Numbered from the stretch's first letter, positions 26,461 to 33,778 are shown. The stretch: 64,000 nucleotides of DNA from Rhizobium ruizarguesonis (GCF_012349115.1 NZ_PQIG01000079.1:1-64000); one strand, 5' to 3'. Notes: generated by a model not told the origin, from the sequence alone. Translations and numbers: made by a program.

Positions 26461-26482
26461 ATAATATAGGGGGGTATATTAT
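26461..26482. promoter_or_regulatory. DmeR operator
   Basis: ATAATATA, six G residues, TATATTAT: perfect 8-base inverted arms around a G6 tract, 14 bases upstream of dmeR. RcnR-class repressors recognise exactly such G/C tracts flanked by AT-rich inverted arms. It overlaps the probable dmeR promoter. Confidence 0.88.
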
Positions 26483-26530
26483 CAAGAGCGCGGCCGGAAC
26501 TCAATGCCGGTGATGGACTCCGATCCGCCA

Positions 26531-26563
26531 TTGACAAAGCCCGCGTTTCCGACGATCTATGAT
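26531..26563 (+). promoter_or_regulatory. Promoter of the leader peptide-acetyltransferase unit
   Basis: A perfect TTGACA at 26531-26536 with AT-containing -10 candidates in 26554-26563 (TCTATG, CTATGA or TATGAT; the best-scoring hexamer has a long spacer). Any of these places the transcript start at or within a few bases of the leader ATG at 26566, implying a leaderless first reading frame, as known for rhizobial trpL. Confidence 0.6.
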
Positions 26564-26565
26564 CC

Positions 26566-26616
26566 ATGATCAAGAACGCGCACCAGAGCCGCTCGTATTT
26601 TTGGCTGTACCTGTAA
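26566..26616 (+). CDS. Leader peptide rich in Tyr/Phe/Trp (attenuator peptide)
   Basis: A 16-codon frame, MIKNAHQSRSYFWLYL, ending TAA at 26614. Five of its last six codons are Tyr, Phe, Trp, Leu, Tyr (26596-26610), then Leu. No ribosome site precedes the ATG; the promoter is so close that the message probably begins at or near the start codon. The stop codon is three bases before the 5' arm of an antiterminator hairpin. This is the arrangement of amino-acid attenuators, where a ribosome stalled for lack of charged tRNA changes RNA folding. It would sense aromatic amino acid (possibly also leucine) supply. No protein function is expected. The structure is read directly from the bases; regulation is inferred. 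Confidence 0.8.
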   Translation: MIKNAHQSRSYFWLYL

Positions 26617-26618
26617 AG

Positions 26619-26672
26619 GGCGGCTGGACAAGATCATATTGTCAACAAGCCGCCGTCAGGCGGCTTTGTTGT
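26619..26672 (+). promoter_or_regulatory. Transcription attenuator with alternative hairpins
   Basis: Antiterminator: GGCGGCT (26619-26625) pairs with AGCCGCC (26648-26654), extended by GACAA/TTGTC (26627-26631/26639-26643). Terminator: AAGCCGCC (26647-26654), GTCA loop, GGCGGCTT (26659-26666), followed by a T-rich TGTTGT tail. The two share 26648-26654 and exclude each other. A ribosome at the leader stop covers the first arm, favouring the terminator; one stalled on the Tyr-Phe-Trp codons leaves it free, favouring read-through. A further 9-base pairing joins 26652-26660 with 26684-26692. Confidence 0.82.
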
Positions 26673-26716
26673 ATCAGCAGCGTCCTGACGGCAGAATATC
26701 AAAGGACGCGAAGACC

Positions 26717-27211
26717 ATGACCGAAATCGAAGACAGCGAAATTTCACTGATGCGCCCATCGGTGGTGACGATCCGCACCGCCAAGCCGCGCGACCTGCCC
26801 GAACTCAACGAGATGATCACCCTGCTTGCCGCCCATCACGGCGATGCGGCAGGGACGACGGCGGAGCAGCTGGAGCGCGACCTCTTCGGCCCGCTGCCCT
26901 GGATCAATGCGCTCGTCGCCGAGACCAGCGAAGGGCTGATCGGCTACGCCATTCTCGTACCGCTCTACAGGGCGCAGGAAGGCAAGCGCGGCATGGACCT
27001 GCACCACCTCTTCGTGCGCGACGGCCATCGCGGCCACGGCACCGGCCAGTTGCTCGTCGACCGGGCGCGCGAGACCGCCCGCAATGCCGGCTGTGGCTAC
27101 CTCTCCGTCAGCGCCGCGACCGGAAACGTGCTGGCGCACCGCTTCTACGAACAGCTGGATTTCACCGCCCGTCCGGTGACCGGCATGCGCTACATGCAGT
27201 CGATCGCTTGA
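26717..27211 (+). CDS. GNAT N-acetyltransferase under attenuator control
   Basis: 164 residues from the ATG at 26717, with AAAGGA about ten bases upstream. A single GNAT domain: VTIRTAKPRDLPELNEMITLLAAHH at the start, then GMDLHHLFVRDGHRGHGTGQLLVDRAR, whose GHRGHGTG is the acetyl-CoA pyrophosphate loop, and GNVLAHRFYEQLDFT at the C-terminus. The DLHHLFV pattern resembles spermidine/thialysine-type acetyltransferases, but the substrate is not evident. Transcription should depend on the aromatic attenuator just upstream. Divergent from dmeR; no genes follow on the same strand. An aromatic amine or amino acid substrate would fit the control but is speculation. Confidence 0.85.
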   Translation: MTEIEDSEISLMRPSVVTIRTAKPRDLPELNEMITLLAAHHGDAAGTTAEQLERDLFGPLPWINALVAETSEGLIGYAILVPLYRAQEGKRGMDLHHLFVRDGHRGHGTGQLLVDRARETARNAGCGYLSVSAATGNVLAHRFYEQLDFTARPVTGMRYMQSIA

Positions 27212-27260
27212 GGGGCAGCAGGGATTTTAGCCGGTAAGCTCTGATGATCCGCGAGGGGCA

Positions 27261-27956
27261 TCAGCTGAAGACCGGCTCGTCCCCATGCAGCAACATCGCG
27301 ATCACCTCTTCCGTGGCGCGCACGTCGCCGAAGCTGCGATAAATCGTGTGAAGCGAAGCATTGTGATCAATATCGCGGCGCGCGGCGTTGGCATCGGCGA
27401 GCATGACGGTGCGGAAACCGCTGGCGAAGGCGTCGCGGATCGAGGATTCACAGCAGACATTAGTAAGAGTGCCGACGACGAGCGCGGTATCGATACCGCG
27501 TGATTTCAACAGCGGGGCGAGCGGCGCGCTTTCCGGATGAAAGGCGCTGTAGGAGGTCTTCTCGATCATCAGATCCTGCGGCTCCGGCAAGAACTCTCGA
27601 TAGAGCCGAGCGACGATAGGCCCTTCCCCGCCTGATGTGCGAAAGACCTCGGCAACCGTCTCGCCGTAGAATTCACGGGCAAGCCCTGGATAGGTCTGGC
27701 GCGGCGCCGGAACGACCCAAACGACGAGGCCTCCGCTGTTGCGGACGGTTTCCACGAGCGCCAGAATATTGGGAACGATGCCGGCCGCATAGCTGCCGGG
27801 CGTGACGAAAAACGGGATCATGTCGATGACGACGAGCGCCGTGCGGGTGGGCGTCAGACGTTCATAGGCAAAGCGACGGCCACGGCGTTCTTCCTGGCGG
27901 GCATATTCGCGCGGCTCGATGTGCCAATCGTGTTGCTTCAAGACCAAGTCCCCCAT
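27261..27956 (-). CDS. Isochorismatase-family cysteine hydrolase
   Basis: 231 residues from the ATG at 27956; the upstream extension of the open frame overlaps another gene and is rejected. Catalytic triad of the family: Asp in TALVVIDMIPFF, Lys in MIEKTSYSAFHP and Cys in VVGTLTNVCCESS. The cis-peptide region before Cys (GTLTN) is also present. Members hydrolyse isochorismate, nicotinamide, N-carbamoylsarcosine, ureidoacrylate or related amides. The exact substrate is unknown. The N-terminal extension HDWHIEPREYARQEERRGRRFAYE resembles amidases of the ureidoacrylate/N-carbamoylsarcosine group. A small gene lies 16 bases upstream in the same direction. Confidence 0.85.
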   Translation of the reverse strand: MGDLVLKQHDWHIEPREYARQEERRGRRFAYERLTPTRTALVVIDMIPFFVTPGSYAAGIVPNILALVETVRNSGGLVVWVVPAPRQTYPGLAREFYGETVAEVFRTSGGEGPIVARLYREFLPEPQDLMIEKTSYSAFHPESAPLAPLLKSRGIDTALVVGTLTNVCCESSIRDAFASGFRTVMLADANAARRDIDHNASLHTIYRSFGDVRATEEVIAMLLHGDEPVFS

Positions 27957-27972
27957 CAGGCTGCGGTCCAGT

Positions 27973-28260
27973 CTATACCGAGTCGCTGCGCCATCGGACG
28001 TCTGAACGCTGAGGTTTTGCCGGCATTTCGCGCGGCGGCCGGATTGCCCATTGATGCAGGGCTGCCTTAACAAAGATGAGCGCTGACGCACGGGCCTGCG
28101 CAACATCATTCGGATCATCGAGCCGCACGACGATCTTCGCTTCCATCGCCGCTAGGGTTTCGGTGAACCAGCGCCCGAGCAGCTCGTTACGGGCCGCAAG
28201 ACGAGCGCGGATGCGGGCGATGATCACATCAAGTTCTTCAAGGGTCGGCTGGTTCTTCAT
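27973..28260 (-). CDS. Small protein, unknown function
   Basis: 95 residues, predicted mainly helical (LEELDVIIARIRARLAARNELLGRWFTETLAAMEAK), basic C-terminus. I do not recognise a family. The ATG at 28260 is preceded by GAGCGACA, a weak site. It ends 16 bases before the isochorismatase-like gene on the same strand, so the two may be co-transcribed. Codon composition fits the region. Reality of the gene is likely but not certain. Confidence 0.5.
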   Translation of the reverse strand: MKNQPTLEELDVIIARIRARLAARNELLGRWFTETLAAMEAKIVVRLDDPNDVAQARASALIFVKAALHQWAIRPPREMPAKPQRSDVRWRSDSV

Positions 28261-28329
28261 ATTGTCGCTCGGTCATCTCTGTCGGCTGATGATCTTTGGA
28301 TCGCAGCGCTTGCCCGAGGCGGGACTCAG

Positions 28330-28445
28330 GTAATCGTAACACCGTGCCCGGCGAGGAAGCGGGCGAAGACGGCGAGCGGCGGAGAAGTCTCGACGTAGCG
28401 CCTTCGGGCACAAGTCCTACCCGGCGATCGAGGCTCTTTCCGGCT
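28330..28445 (-). pseudogene. Possible remnant of a gene 3' end
   Basis: On the minus strand the frame ending at a TGA near 28328 reads RYVETSPPLAVFARFLAGHG then VTIT, with composition like coding sequence, but no start or full-length frame exists upstream before the cytochrome gene stop at 28450. It could be the leftover C-terminus of a deleted gene. I cannot name the parent family. Confidence 0.3.
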
Positions 28446-28449
28446 GGTC

Positions 28450-29364
28450 CTAACGGGCCGGCACCGCCTTCAGATAGGCGGCGATCGCCTCGCGGTCGGA
28501 AGCCGGCAGATGGACGATGTTCTGCTGCACATCGACCATCGAACCGCCGACGGAATCGAAATCGGGGGTGAAGCCGGTTTCGAGGTAGCTCACGATATCG
28601 GCCTCGCTCCAGCCGCCGATGCTCTTGGAGGCCGGGGTGATATCGGGTATGCGGCCCTTGCCTTCAGGATTGGGCGCGCCGGCGAGCCACATATCGGCCT
28701 GGAAGCCGCCGAGCGCATCGCGCGGCGTGTGGCATTCGCCGCAATGGCCGGGACCTTCGACGAGATACTGCCCGCGCTTGATCTTGTCGTCGCTCTTTGC
28801 CAGAGCGACGCGCGGCTGGTCGCTGAAATAGAGGAATTTCCAGCCGCCGAGCGCAAGCCGGATGTTGAAGGGGAACGGCAGTTCATGCGGCGGCGCGACG
28901 TTTGCGCTCTTCGGCAGGGTCTTCAGGAAGGCGAAGAGATCGTTGACGTCCTTGTCGCTCATGCGGGAATAGGAGCCATAGGGAAAGGACGGGTAGAGAT
29001 GCTGCCCGCCCGGGCCGACGCCGCGCTTCATCGCATTGCCGAACTCGGCAAGCGTCCAGCCGCCGATGCCGGACTTTTCATCGGGTGAGATGTTCGGCAC
29101 ATGGAAGGTCCCGAAAGGGCTCTTCAGTGCCAGGCCGCCTGCAAGTGTCAGCTTTGCATCGCCTTCGGAACCGGGTGCGGCATGACAACTGACGCAGCCG
29201 CCCGCCCAGAAGACCATCTGGCCGTTTGCCGGGTCGGGCGCGCCGAGACCCGCCCAATGGCTCTCCGGCAGCGGATCGGGTGCGGTGACGAGATAGAAGG
29301 CGCCCCCGCCGAGGACGGCGACGCCGATCAGACAGAGCAGTAACCGGATGAACCTGCGGACCAT
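28450..29364 (-). CDS. Membrane-anchored diheme cytochrome c
   Basis: 304 residues from the ATG at 29364 (GGGAGG site). An N-terminal membrane helix (residues ~5-25) acts as anchor or uncleaved signal. Two c-type heme motifs: C57-VSC-H61 and C208-GEC-H212; M135 in YGSYSRMSDKD is a plausible axial ligand for the first heme. Architecture matches the diheme cytochrome c partner of dehydrogenases (cytochrome subunits of alcohol or sugar dehydrogenases), so it may accept electrons from a periplasmic enzyme. It lies downstream of cytochrome c' on the same strand, about 160 bases apart, with a repeat between. Confidence 0.88.
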   Translation of the reverse strand: MVRRFIRLLLCLIGVAVLGGGAFYLVTAPDPLPESHWAGLGAPDPANGQMVFWAGGCVSCHAAPGSEGDAKLTLAGGLALKSPFGTFHVPNISPDEKSGIGGWTLAEFGNAMKRGVGPGGQHLYPSFPYGSYSRMSDKDVNDLFAFLKTLPKSANVAPPHELPFPFNIRLALGGWKFLYFSDQPRVALAKSDDKIKRGQYLVEGPGHCGECHTPRDALGGFQADMWLAGAPNPEGKGRIPDITPASKSIGGWSEADIVSYLETGFTPDFDSVGGSMVDVQQNIVHLPASDREAIAAYLKAVPAR

Positions 29365-29453
29365 GCGCCGCCTCCCCTGTTGTCGACATTTGCGCCGTCG
29401 ACCCACATAAGGCGACCCGCGCCGGCGGCAAGGCGGGCGCGGATCGCGGATCC

Positions 29454-29517
29454 GGAGCATTCCATTTTCCGCGCGTCAGGCGGAGGCAAGCCGCCCACCT
29501 TTGCTGGAATTGCTCAG
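29454..29517. repeat. TTTGCTGGAATTGCT repeat, copy 3
   Basis: GAGCATTCCA near 29455 and TGGAATTGCTC near 29507 are inverted; the right module is shared with copies at 16.15 and 26.1 kb. It begins about ten bases beyond the stop codon of the cytochrome c' gene on the minus strand and separates it from the diheme cytochrome gene. Confidence 0.6.
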
Positions 29518-29525
29518 TCGGTCTA

Positions 29526-29966
29526 TCACTCCTTGATACGATAGGCCTTGTGACAGCCGCCGCAATTGGCGCCCAGCGTATTGACCGTGGCGCCGACGGC
29601 TGCAGCATCGGCCGGAAGCTGAGCGAGCGCAGTTTCGGCGTCAGTGGATAGCTTTCCGGCGCGCGCCTTGAAGTCATCCATGTTTTCCCAGACCTTCGGG
29701 CTGACCTCGGGATCGTTCATATCGCTGCCCGGCTTGAACTGATCGGGGAAGACCTTGGCAGTCGTGGCAATCGTCGTCAGCGCCGTCTTCACCGCCTCGG
29801 CGTCATAGGGTTTGGTGCCCTTGGCGATGGCTGCCAAGGCCCCGGCCGAACCGCCGATCTGCTTCATCAGCGCAATGCGCGAATCATGGGTGCCGTCGGC
29901 GGCGGTCACCGAACCGGCGGCTATTCCTGCCATCGCTGCGGCCGCAGCTACTGCTTTCCAATTCAT
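29526..29966 (-). CDS. cycP: Cytochrome c' (class II c-type)
   Basis: Periplasmic four-helix-bundle cytochrome, 146 residues from the ATG at 29966 (GGAGAGGAAT site). Signal peptide residues ~1-22. The single heme motif is at the C-terminus, C135-GGC-H139, as in all cytochromes c', followed by KAYR. Family members bind NO and CO at a five-coordinate heme and are linked to NO protection. The open frame to 30113 is too long and lacks a site. Some soluble cytochromes of the c-556 type are similar; the short hydrophobic sixth-ligand region was not resolved, so c' versus c-556 remains open. Confidence 0.85.
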   Translation of the reverse strand: MNWKAVAAAAAMAGIAAGSVTAADGTHDSRIALMKQIGGSAGALAAIAKGTKPYDAEAVKTALTTIATTAKVFPDQFKPGSDMNDPEVSPKVWENMDDFKARAGKLSTDAETALAQLPADAAAVGATVNTLGANCGGCHKAYRIKE

Positions 29967-30097
29967 ATTCCTCTCCATTTCTCCTCGGCCAAGGTGGCCG
30001 ATGGCCAATCTGCACTGGCAGCATGACAAAATCCATGCGTCCGGGCAGTCACGTTTTGCCGGATCATCATAAAAACAATGTGATAGGCCGTGGTGGT

Positions 30098-30733
30098 TCA
30101 GGCGCTTTTCCACCCCTGCCAGAGGCTGAAGGCGGAGACCGCAACCAGCAGCAGTCCGGCGAAGCGGCCGACAAAGGCCGTGACGTCAGGGTTGGCGACG
30201 AGCAGGTCGCGGCTGCGGCCAGCCGTCATCGCCAACGTGCCGTAGATGGCAAACTGGGTGACGACAGTCATGACGCCCATGATCAGCCCCTGCATCCAGA
30301 TCGGGCCGTATTCCGGTCTGAGGAACTGCGGATAGACTGCAAACATGAAGATATAGGCCTTCGGATTGACGAGACAGGTGACAGCTCCCTGGCGAAAAGC
30401 CCGCCAGCCGGAGCGGGCCGTTCCCGGGCCAACCGCCTCGACGGTGATCGAACTGCGGATTAGCGAAATACCGATCCAGATCATGTAGGCGACGCCGGCA
30501 AAGAGCAGCACGTTGAAGAGCTGCGGCAGCATGGTGACGAGCACGCCGACGCCCGCGGCGCCATAGGCCGAATGCACGGCGCCGCCGGCCATGATGCCGC
30601 CGGTCGCCGCCAGCCCGCGCTTGACGCCGCCGGTCAGCGAATTGGCGAGCACGAAGAGCATGTCCATACCAGGCACGATGATGATGCCGAAGAGAAGGGT
30701 GAAGAAGAGCCAGAGGTTTTCATGGTAGTTCAT
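30098..30733 (-). CDS. LysE/RhtB family exporter
   Basis: 211-residue inner membrane exporter of amino acids or their derivatives. Five or six helices. N-terminal signature LLFGIIIVPGMDMLFVLANSLTGGVKRGLAATGGIMAGG and mid-protein QGAVTCLVNPKAYIFMFAVYPQF (the NPK motif) define the family. The substrate cannot be assigned. It is divergent from a YafY/WYL regulator gene, with a small inverted repeat in the shared promoter region, so it is a likely target of that regulator. Confidence 0.9.
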   Translation of the reverse strand: MNYHENLWLFFTLLFGIIIVPGMDMLFVLANSLTGGVKRGLAATGGIMAGGAVHSAYGAAGVGVLVTMLPQLFNVLLFAGVAYMIWIGISLIRSSITVEAVGPGTARSGWRAFRQGAVTCLVNPKAYIFMFAVYPQFLRPEYGPIWMQGLIMGVMTVVTQFAIYGTLAMTAGRSRDLLVANPDVTAFVGRFAGLLLVAVSAFSLWQGWKSA

Positions 30734-30819
30734 GTCAGTTACCGCCTTGAGTTTTGCGGGCCGTTTTGAAAGACCCTGATTGATTTCAATCCGATAGGCG
30801 GCTCTATACGAGAACCCAA

Positions 30820-30837
30820 CTGACAGTGTATTGTCAG
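30820..30837. promoter_or_regulatory. Candidate YafY/WYL regulator operator
   Basis: CTGACA-GTGTAT-TGTCAG: 6-base perfect inverted arms with a 6-base spacer, 25 bases upstream of the regulator ATG and about 85 from the LysE start. Position fits autoregulation plus control of the divergent exporter. Confidence 0.6.
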
Positions 30838-30861
30838 GAGCGTTGGGATGGGAGAGGTTAA

Positions 30862-31554
30862 ATGCGCAAGGCCTCGCGGCTTTTCGAGATCATTCAGATC
30901 CTCAGGCTGGCAAGAAAGCCGATGACGGCGGCTGTCATGGCCGAGACCCTCGAGGTGACCGTGCGCTCGATCTATCGCGACATCGCGGCGCTTCAGGCGA
31001 TGCGGGTGCCGATCGAAGGCGGGCGCGGCATCGGCTACATCATGCGGCCGGGCTTCGACCTGCCGCCGCTGATGTTTTCGATCGAGGAGATGGAGGCGAT
31101 CGTGCTGTCGCTGGCGCTGCTCGAACGGACGGCGGACGAGGAGCTGAAACAGGCCGCGCGCCGGGTCAACCGGAAGATATCAGGCGCCGTGCCGGCGCCG
31201 CTGCGCCAGGCGATGGACAACAAGGCGCTTTATGCCTGGGGCTCGATTGCGCAGCCGGCAGGCTTCGACCTTGCGATCGTCCGCCGCGCGATCCGCGACG
31301 AACGCAAGCTGATGCTCGGCTACCGCGACGAACTCGGCCGTGCCAGCGAGCGGACGATCCGGCCAGTCGCGCTGATCTATTATTCGCAGACCGCCAATAT
31401 CGTCGCCTGGTGCGAGCTGCGCCAGGCGATCCGCAATTTCCGCAGCGACCGGGTGGAGCGTTGCGCGACGAGCGACGATTTCTTCAAGGGCGACGGCGAC
31501 CGGCTGCGGGAACTGTGGACCAGCGGGTGGACGGAGAAGGCTGTGCCGGCTTGA
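30862..31554 (+). CDS. YafY-type transcriptional regulator (HTH-11 plus WYL)
   Basis: 230 residues. N-terminal DeoR-like winged helix (SRLFEIIQILRLARKPMTAAVMAETLEVTVRSIYRDIAALQ) followed by a spacer and a WYL domain (about residues 140-210: AIRDERKLMLGYRDELGRASERTIRPVALIYYSQTANIVAWCELRQAIRNFRSDRV). YafY proteins of this size usually repress an adjacent gene, and WYL domains bind a small molecule or nucleic acid. The divergent LysE exporter is the obvious candidate. The ATG follows GGGAGAGG. Confidence 0.87.
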   Translation: MRKASRLFEIIQILRLARKPMTAAVMAETLEVTVRSIYRDIAALQAMRVPIEGGRGIGYIMRPGFDLPPLMFSIEEMEAIVLSLALLERTADEELKQAARRVNRKISGAVPAPLRQAMDNKALYAWGSIAQPAGFDLAIVRRAIRDERKLMLGYRDELGRASERTIRPVALIYYSQTANIVAWCELRQAIRNFRSDRVERCATSDDFFKGDGDRLRELWTSGWTEKAVPA

Positions 31555-31595
31555 TGCGTGGTTTGCAGCACAGCTATCCGGAGAATGCCGCAACG

Positions 31596-31960
31596 TCTCG
31601 ACTCCCTCTTCTCCCCAGCGGGGAGAAGGTGCCCGTAGGGCGGATGAGGGGGCCGGCGAAGCCGGTCTTTCCAACAACGCCCATGCGGATTTCGACCGCG
31701 CTGGCGTCGTCTCAACCGTGTTCAGGACGCGGGGGAACGGCGTTACCGTCGGCGTGGCGGAATAGGTTTTACGTGAAGGATGTGCCGTGCAGCCCCTCAT
31801 CCGCCTGCCGGCACCTTCTCCCCGAGGGGAGAAGAGGATATGGCGTGACCTCTCCGTTCCTCGCGCCCTCTTGCAAGGCGCGTCCCCCTTTCCCGCAAGC
31901 GGGGATCCGAAGAACAAGCCCGAGCATGGTGAGGTTGGCGACTCTGTCAGCCACCTGTCA
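31596..31960. repeat. Rhizobial intergenic repeat cluster
   Basis: 365 bases between convergent genes filled with repeat modules: CTTCTCCCCAGCGGGGAGAAG at the left, CCCTCATCCGCCTGCCGGCA with CTTCTCCCCGAGGGGAGAAG near 31.8 kb, and a third module near 31.9 kb. Similar to clusters at 4.3, 40.2 and 49.3 kb. No conserved coding frame. Confidence 0.65.
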
Positions 31961-31964
31961 CAAC

Positions 31965-32810
31965 CTAATAAAGCAGCGTGCGGCTCACCTCGCGGCCGAA
32001 GCCGCGGATTTCGATGCGGTCGGCTTGGACCTCGACGATCGCGAAGGCGTTTTTCGTCTCCGTGTCGACCACGCCCTTGAAATTGACGAAGTGACAGGCG
32101 CTGACCAAGCCGTAGTTGCCGACGTGGTCGTGGCCGTTGAGATAGGCGACGACATTGCTGCTGGAGGCGAGCAACTCGACGATGCGCTCGCTGTCCCACA
32201 TGCCGTGCTCGCTGGGCGGATGCACCGGATAGTGATTCATGACGATCACCTTCTCGCCGGCCTCGGCCGCTTTTGCGATTTCATCGCCAAGCCAGGCGAA
32301 TTGTTCGTCGCTCAGCGCGGCATTCCAGCGATGGGCGTTCCTGGCACCCTTGGCCTGCAGCTCCGCCAGCATCTCTCCGGCCAGCGCGCGATGAGGATGG
32401 CCTTCGGGCGGCGCGAAGATGCTGACCTCATTGCCGTCGAGCACGATGAAGCGCCAGCCGTGGCGCGAGAAGCTGTAATAGGGCGCCGGCATGCCGAGAC
32501 GCGCGGCGACGTCGGAGAGATGGCCCGGAGAGACCGAGAAATCATGATTGCCGAGCAGGAAGAGCGTCTCGTGCCTGAGCTTCTCATAGACCGGCAGGAT
32601 ATCGTCGAAGCTTGAAAAGCTGCGGTCGATGACATCGCCGAGCGTCATCACGAAGCTCAGCTCCTCGCCATTGAAGACCTCGATCGCCTCGGCGACCTTG
32701 GCGAGGCTGTTGGCGTAATAGCGGTCCATCGCCACGTGCGGCGCGATCGCCGCATATTGCGGGTCGGCGATGATGCCGAAGCGGAACAGGGGAGAAGCAG
32801 AGGAAGACAT
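31965..32810 (-). CDS. Metallophosphoesterase, ADP-ribose/CDP-alcohol diphosphatase type
   Basis: 281-residue calcineurin-like hydrolase with all dinuclear-metal motifs: FGIIADPQYA (D, with Gln as in the ADPRibase-Mn group), VMTLGDVIDR (GD), LLGNHDFS (GNHD), VIVMNHYP (H) and VAYLNGHDHVGNYG (GHDH). DPQY rather than D-x-H is characteristic of Mn-dependent ADP-ribose/CDP-alcohol diphosphatases, which hydrolyse ADP-ribose, CDP-choline or related compounds. No signal peptide, so cytosolic. Convergent with the YafY gene across a repeat cluster. Confidence 0.85.
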   Translation of the reverse strand: MSSSASPLFRFGIIADPQYAAIAPHVAMDRYYANSLAKVAEAIEVFNGEELSFVMTLGDVIDRSFSSFDDILPVYEKLRHETLFLLGNHDFSVSPGHLSDVAARLGMPAPYYSFSRHGWRFIVLDGNEVSIFAPPEGHPHRALAGEMLAELQAKGARNAHRWNAALSDEQFAWLGDEIAKAAEAGEKVIVMNHYPVHPPSEHGMWDSERIVELLASSSNVVAYLNGHDHVGNYGLVSACHFVNFKGVVDTETKNAFAIVEVQADRIEIRGFGREVSRTLLY

Positions 32811-32859
32811 GGGGCGTGATTAGGAGCGGCCGATGACAGGGCTGTGACGACTTCGCGTG

Positions 32860-32895
32860 AAAACAAAACACCCGGCGCTTTGGGCGCGCCGGGTG
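32860..32895 (-). terminator. Rho-independent terminator of sodB
   Basis: Perfect 10-base stem CACCCGGCGC / GCGCCGGGTG (32869-32878 and 32886-32895) with a 7-base loop; read on the minus strand it is followed by TTTTGTTTT. It lies about 55 bases after the sodB stop. Confidence 0.92.
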
Positions 32896-32950
32896 CCGAG
32901 TTCGAAGATGCGGACGACATCGTCCGCCATGGCGGCGAGTCTGGTACCGC

Positions 32951-33553
32951 TTACTTCGTGGCTGCTTCGTAGCGTTCCAGGACGTAGTCCCAGTTGATCA
33001 GGCTATCGACGAAGGCCTCGAGATATTTCGGGCGGGCGTTGCGATAGTCGATGTAGTAGGAGTGTTCCCAGACGTCGACGCCGAGGATCGGGGTGGCGCC
33101 GTGAACGAGCGGGTTTTCGCCGTTCGGGGTCTTGGAGATTTCGAGCTTGCCGTTCTTGACGGAAACCCAGGCCCAGCCGGAGCCGAACTGGGTGGCGCCG
33201 GCAGTGGCGAAATCGGCCTTGAACTTGTCGTAGCCGCCGAGATCGGAGGTAAAGGCCGCTTCGAGCTTGCCCGGCAGCTTGTTGCCGCCGCCGCCCTTCT
33301 TCATCCACTTCCAAAAATGGATGTGGTTGTAGTGCTGGGCGGCGTTGTTGAAGAGGCCGGCATTGGTGCCGAAGGACTTCTTGACGACGTCTTCGAGCGA
33401 GAGGTCCGAAAGACCGGCTTCGGCGGCGAGCTTGTTGCCGTTGTCGACATAGGCCTTGTGGTGCTTGTCGTGGTGGAACTCCAGCGTTTCCTTCGACATG
33501 AAGGGAGCAAGCGCTTCGTAATCATAGGGAAGTTCAGGCAATTCGAAAGCCAT
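32951..33553 (-). CDS. sodB: Superoxide dismutase, Fe/Mn family
   Basis: Dismutes superoxide to oxygen and peroxide; 200 residues, cytosolic size without signal. Metal ligands are H27 in LEFHHDKHH, H77 in AAQHYNHIHFW, D160 and H164 in DVWEHSYYIDY. TQFGSGWAWV and NARPKYLEAFVDSLINW are family motifs. The Fe-versus-Mn preference is not settled by these residues; rhizobial enzymes of this kind can be cambialistic. It has its own terminator and stands alone. Confidence 0.95.
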   Translation of the reverse strand: MAFELPELPYDYEALAPFMSKETLEFHHDKHHKAYVDNGNKLAAEAGLSDLSLEDVVKKSFGTNAGLFNNAAQHYNHIHFWKWMKKGGGGNKLPGKLEAAFTSDLGGYDKFKADFATAGATQFGSGWAWVSVKNGKLEISKTPNGENPLVHGATPILGVDVWEHSYYIDYRNARPKYLEAFVDSLINWDYVLERYEAATK

Positions 33554-33778
33554 GTCAGATCTCCTCTTGGCAATAGATTGCGTCTCGGCAGGTGAGGCGG
33601 AACATAGGAGGGGAAAGGGGGAGAGGCAACCGGCGAATTATCAAAAAATGACCGGCCGGAGGAAAATTTGCCTCAGTTGCACGGTTGGAGTCGTGCGTAG
33701 AAATCGCCTGGGCAAATCAATGGGAATACCCGCCCCGAAAACCACTTTGCCTGTTATGGAGATCAACGGAGACCCGAT

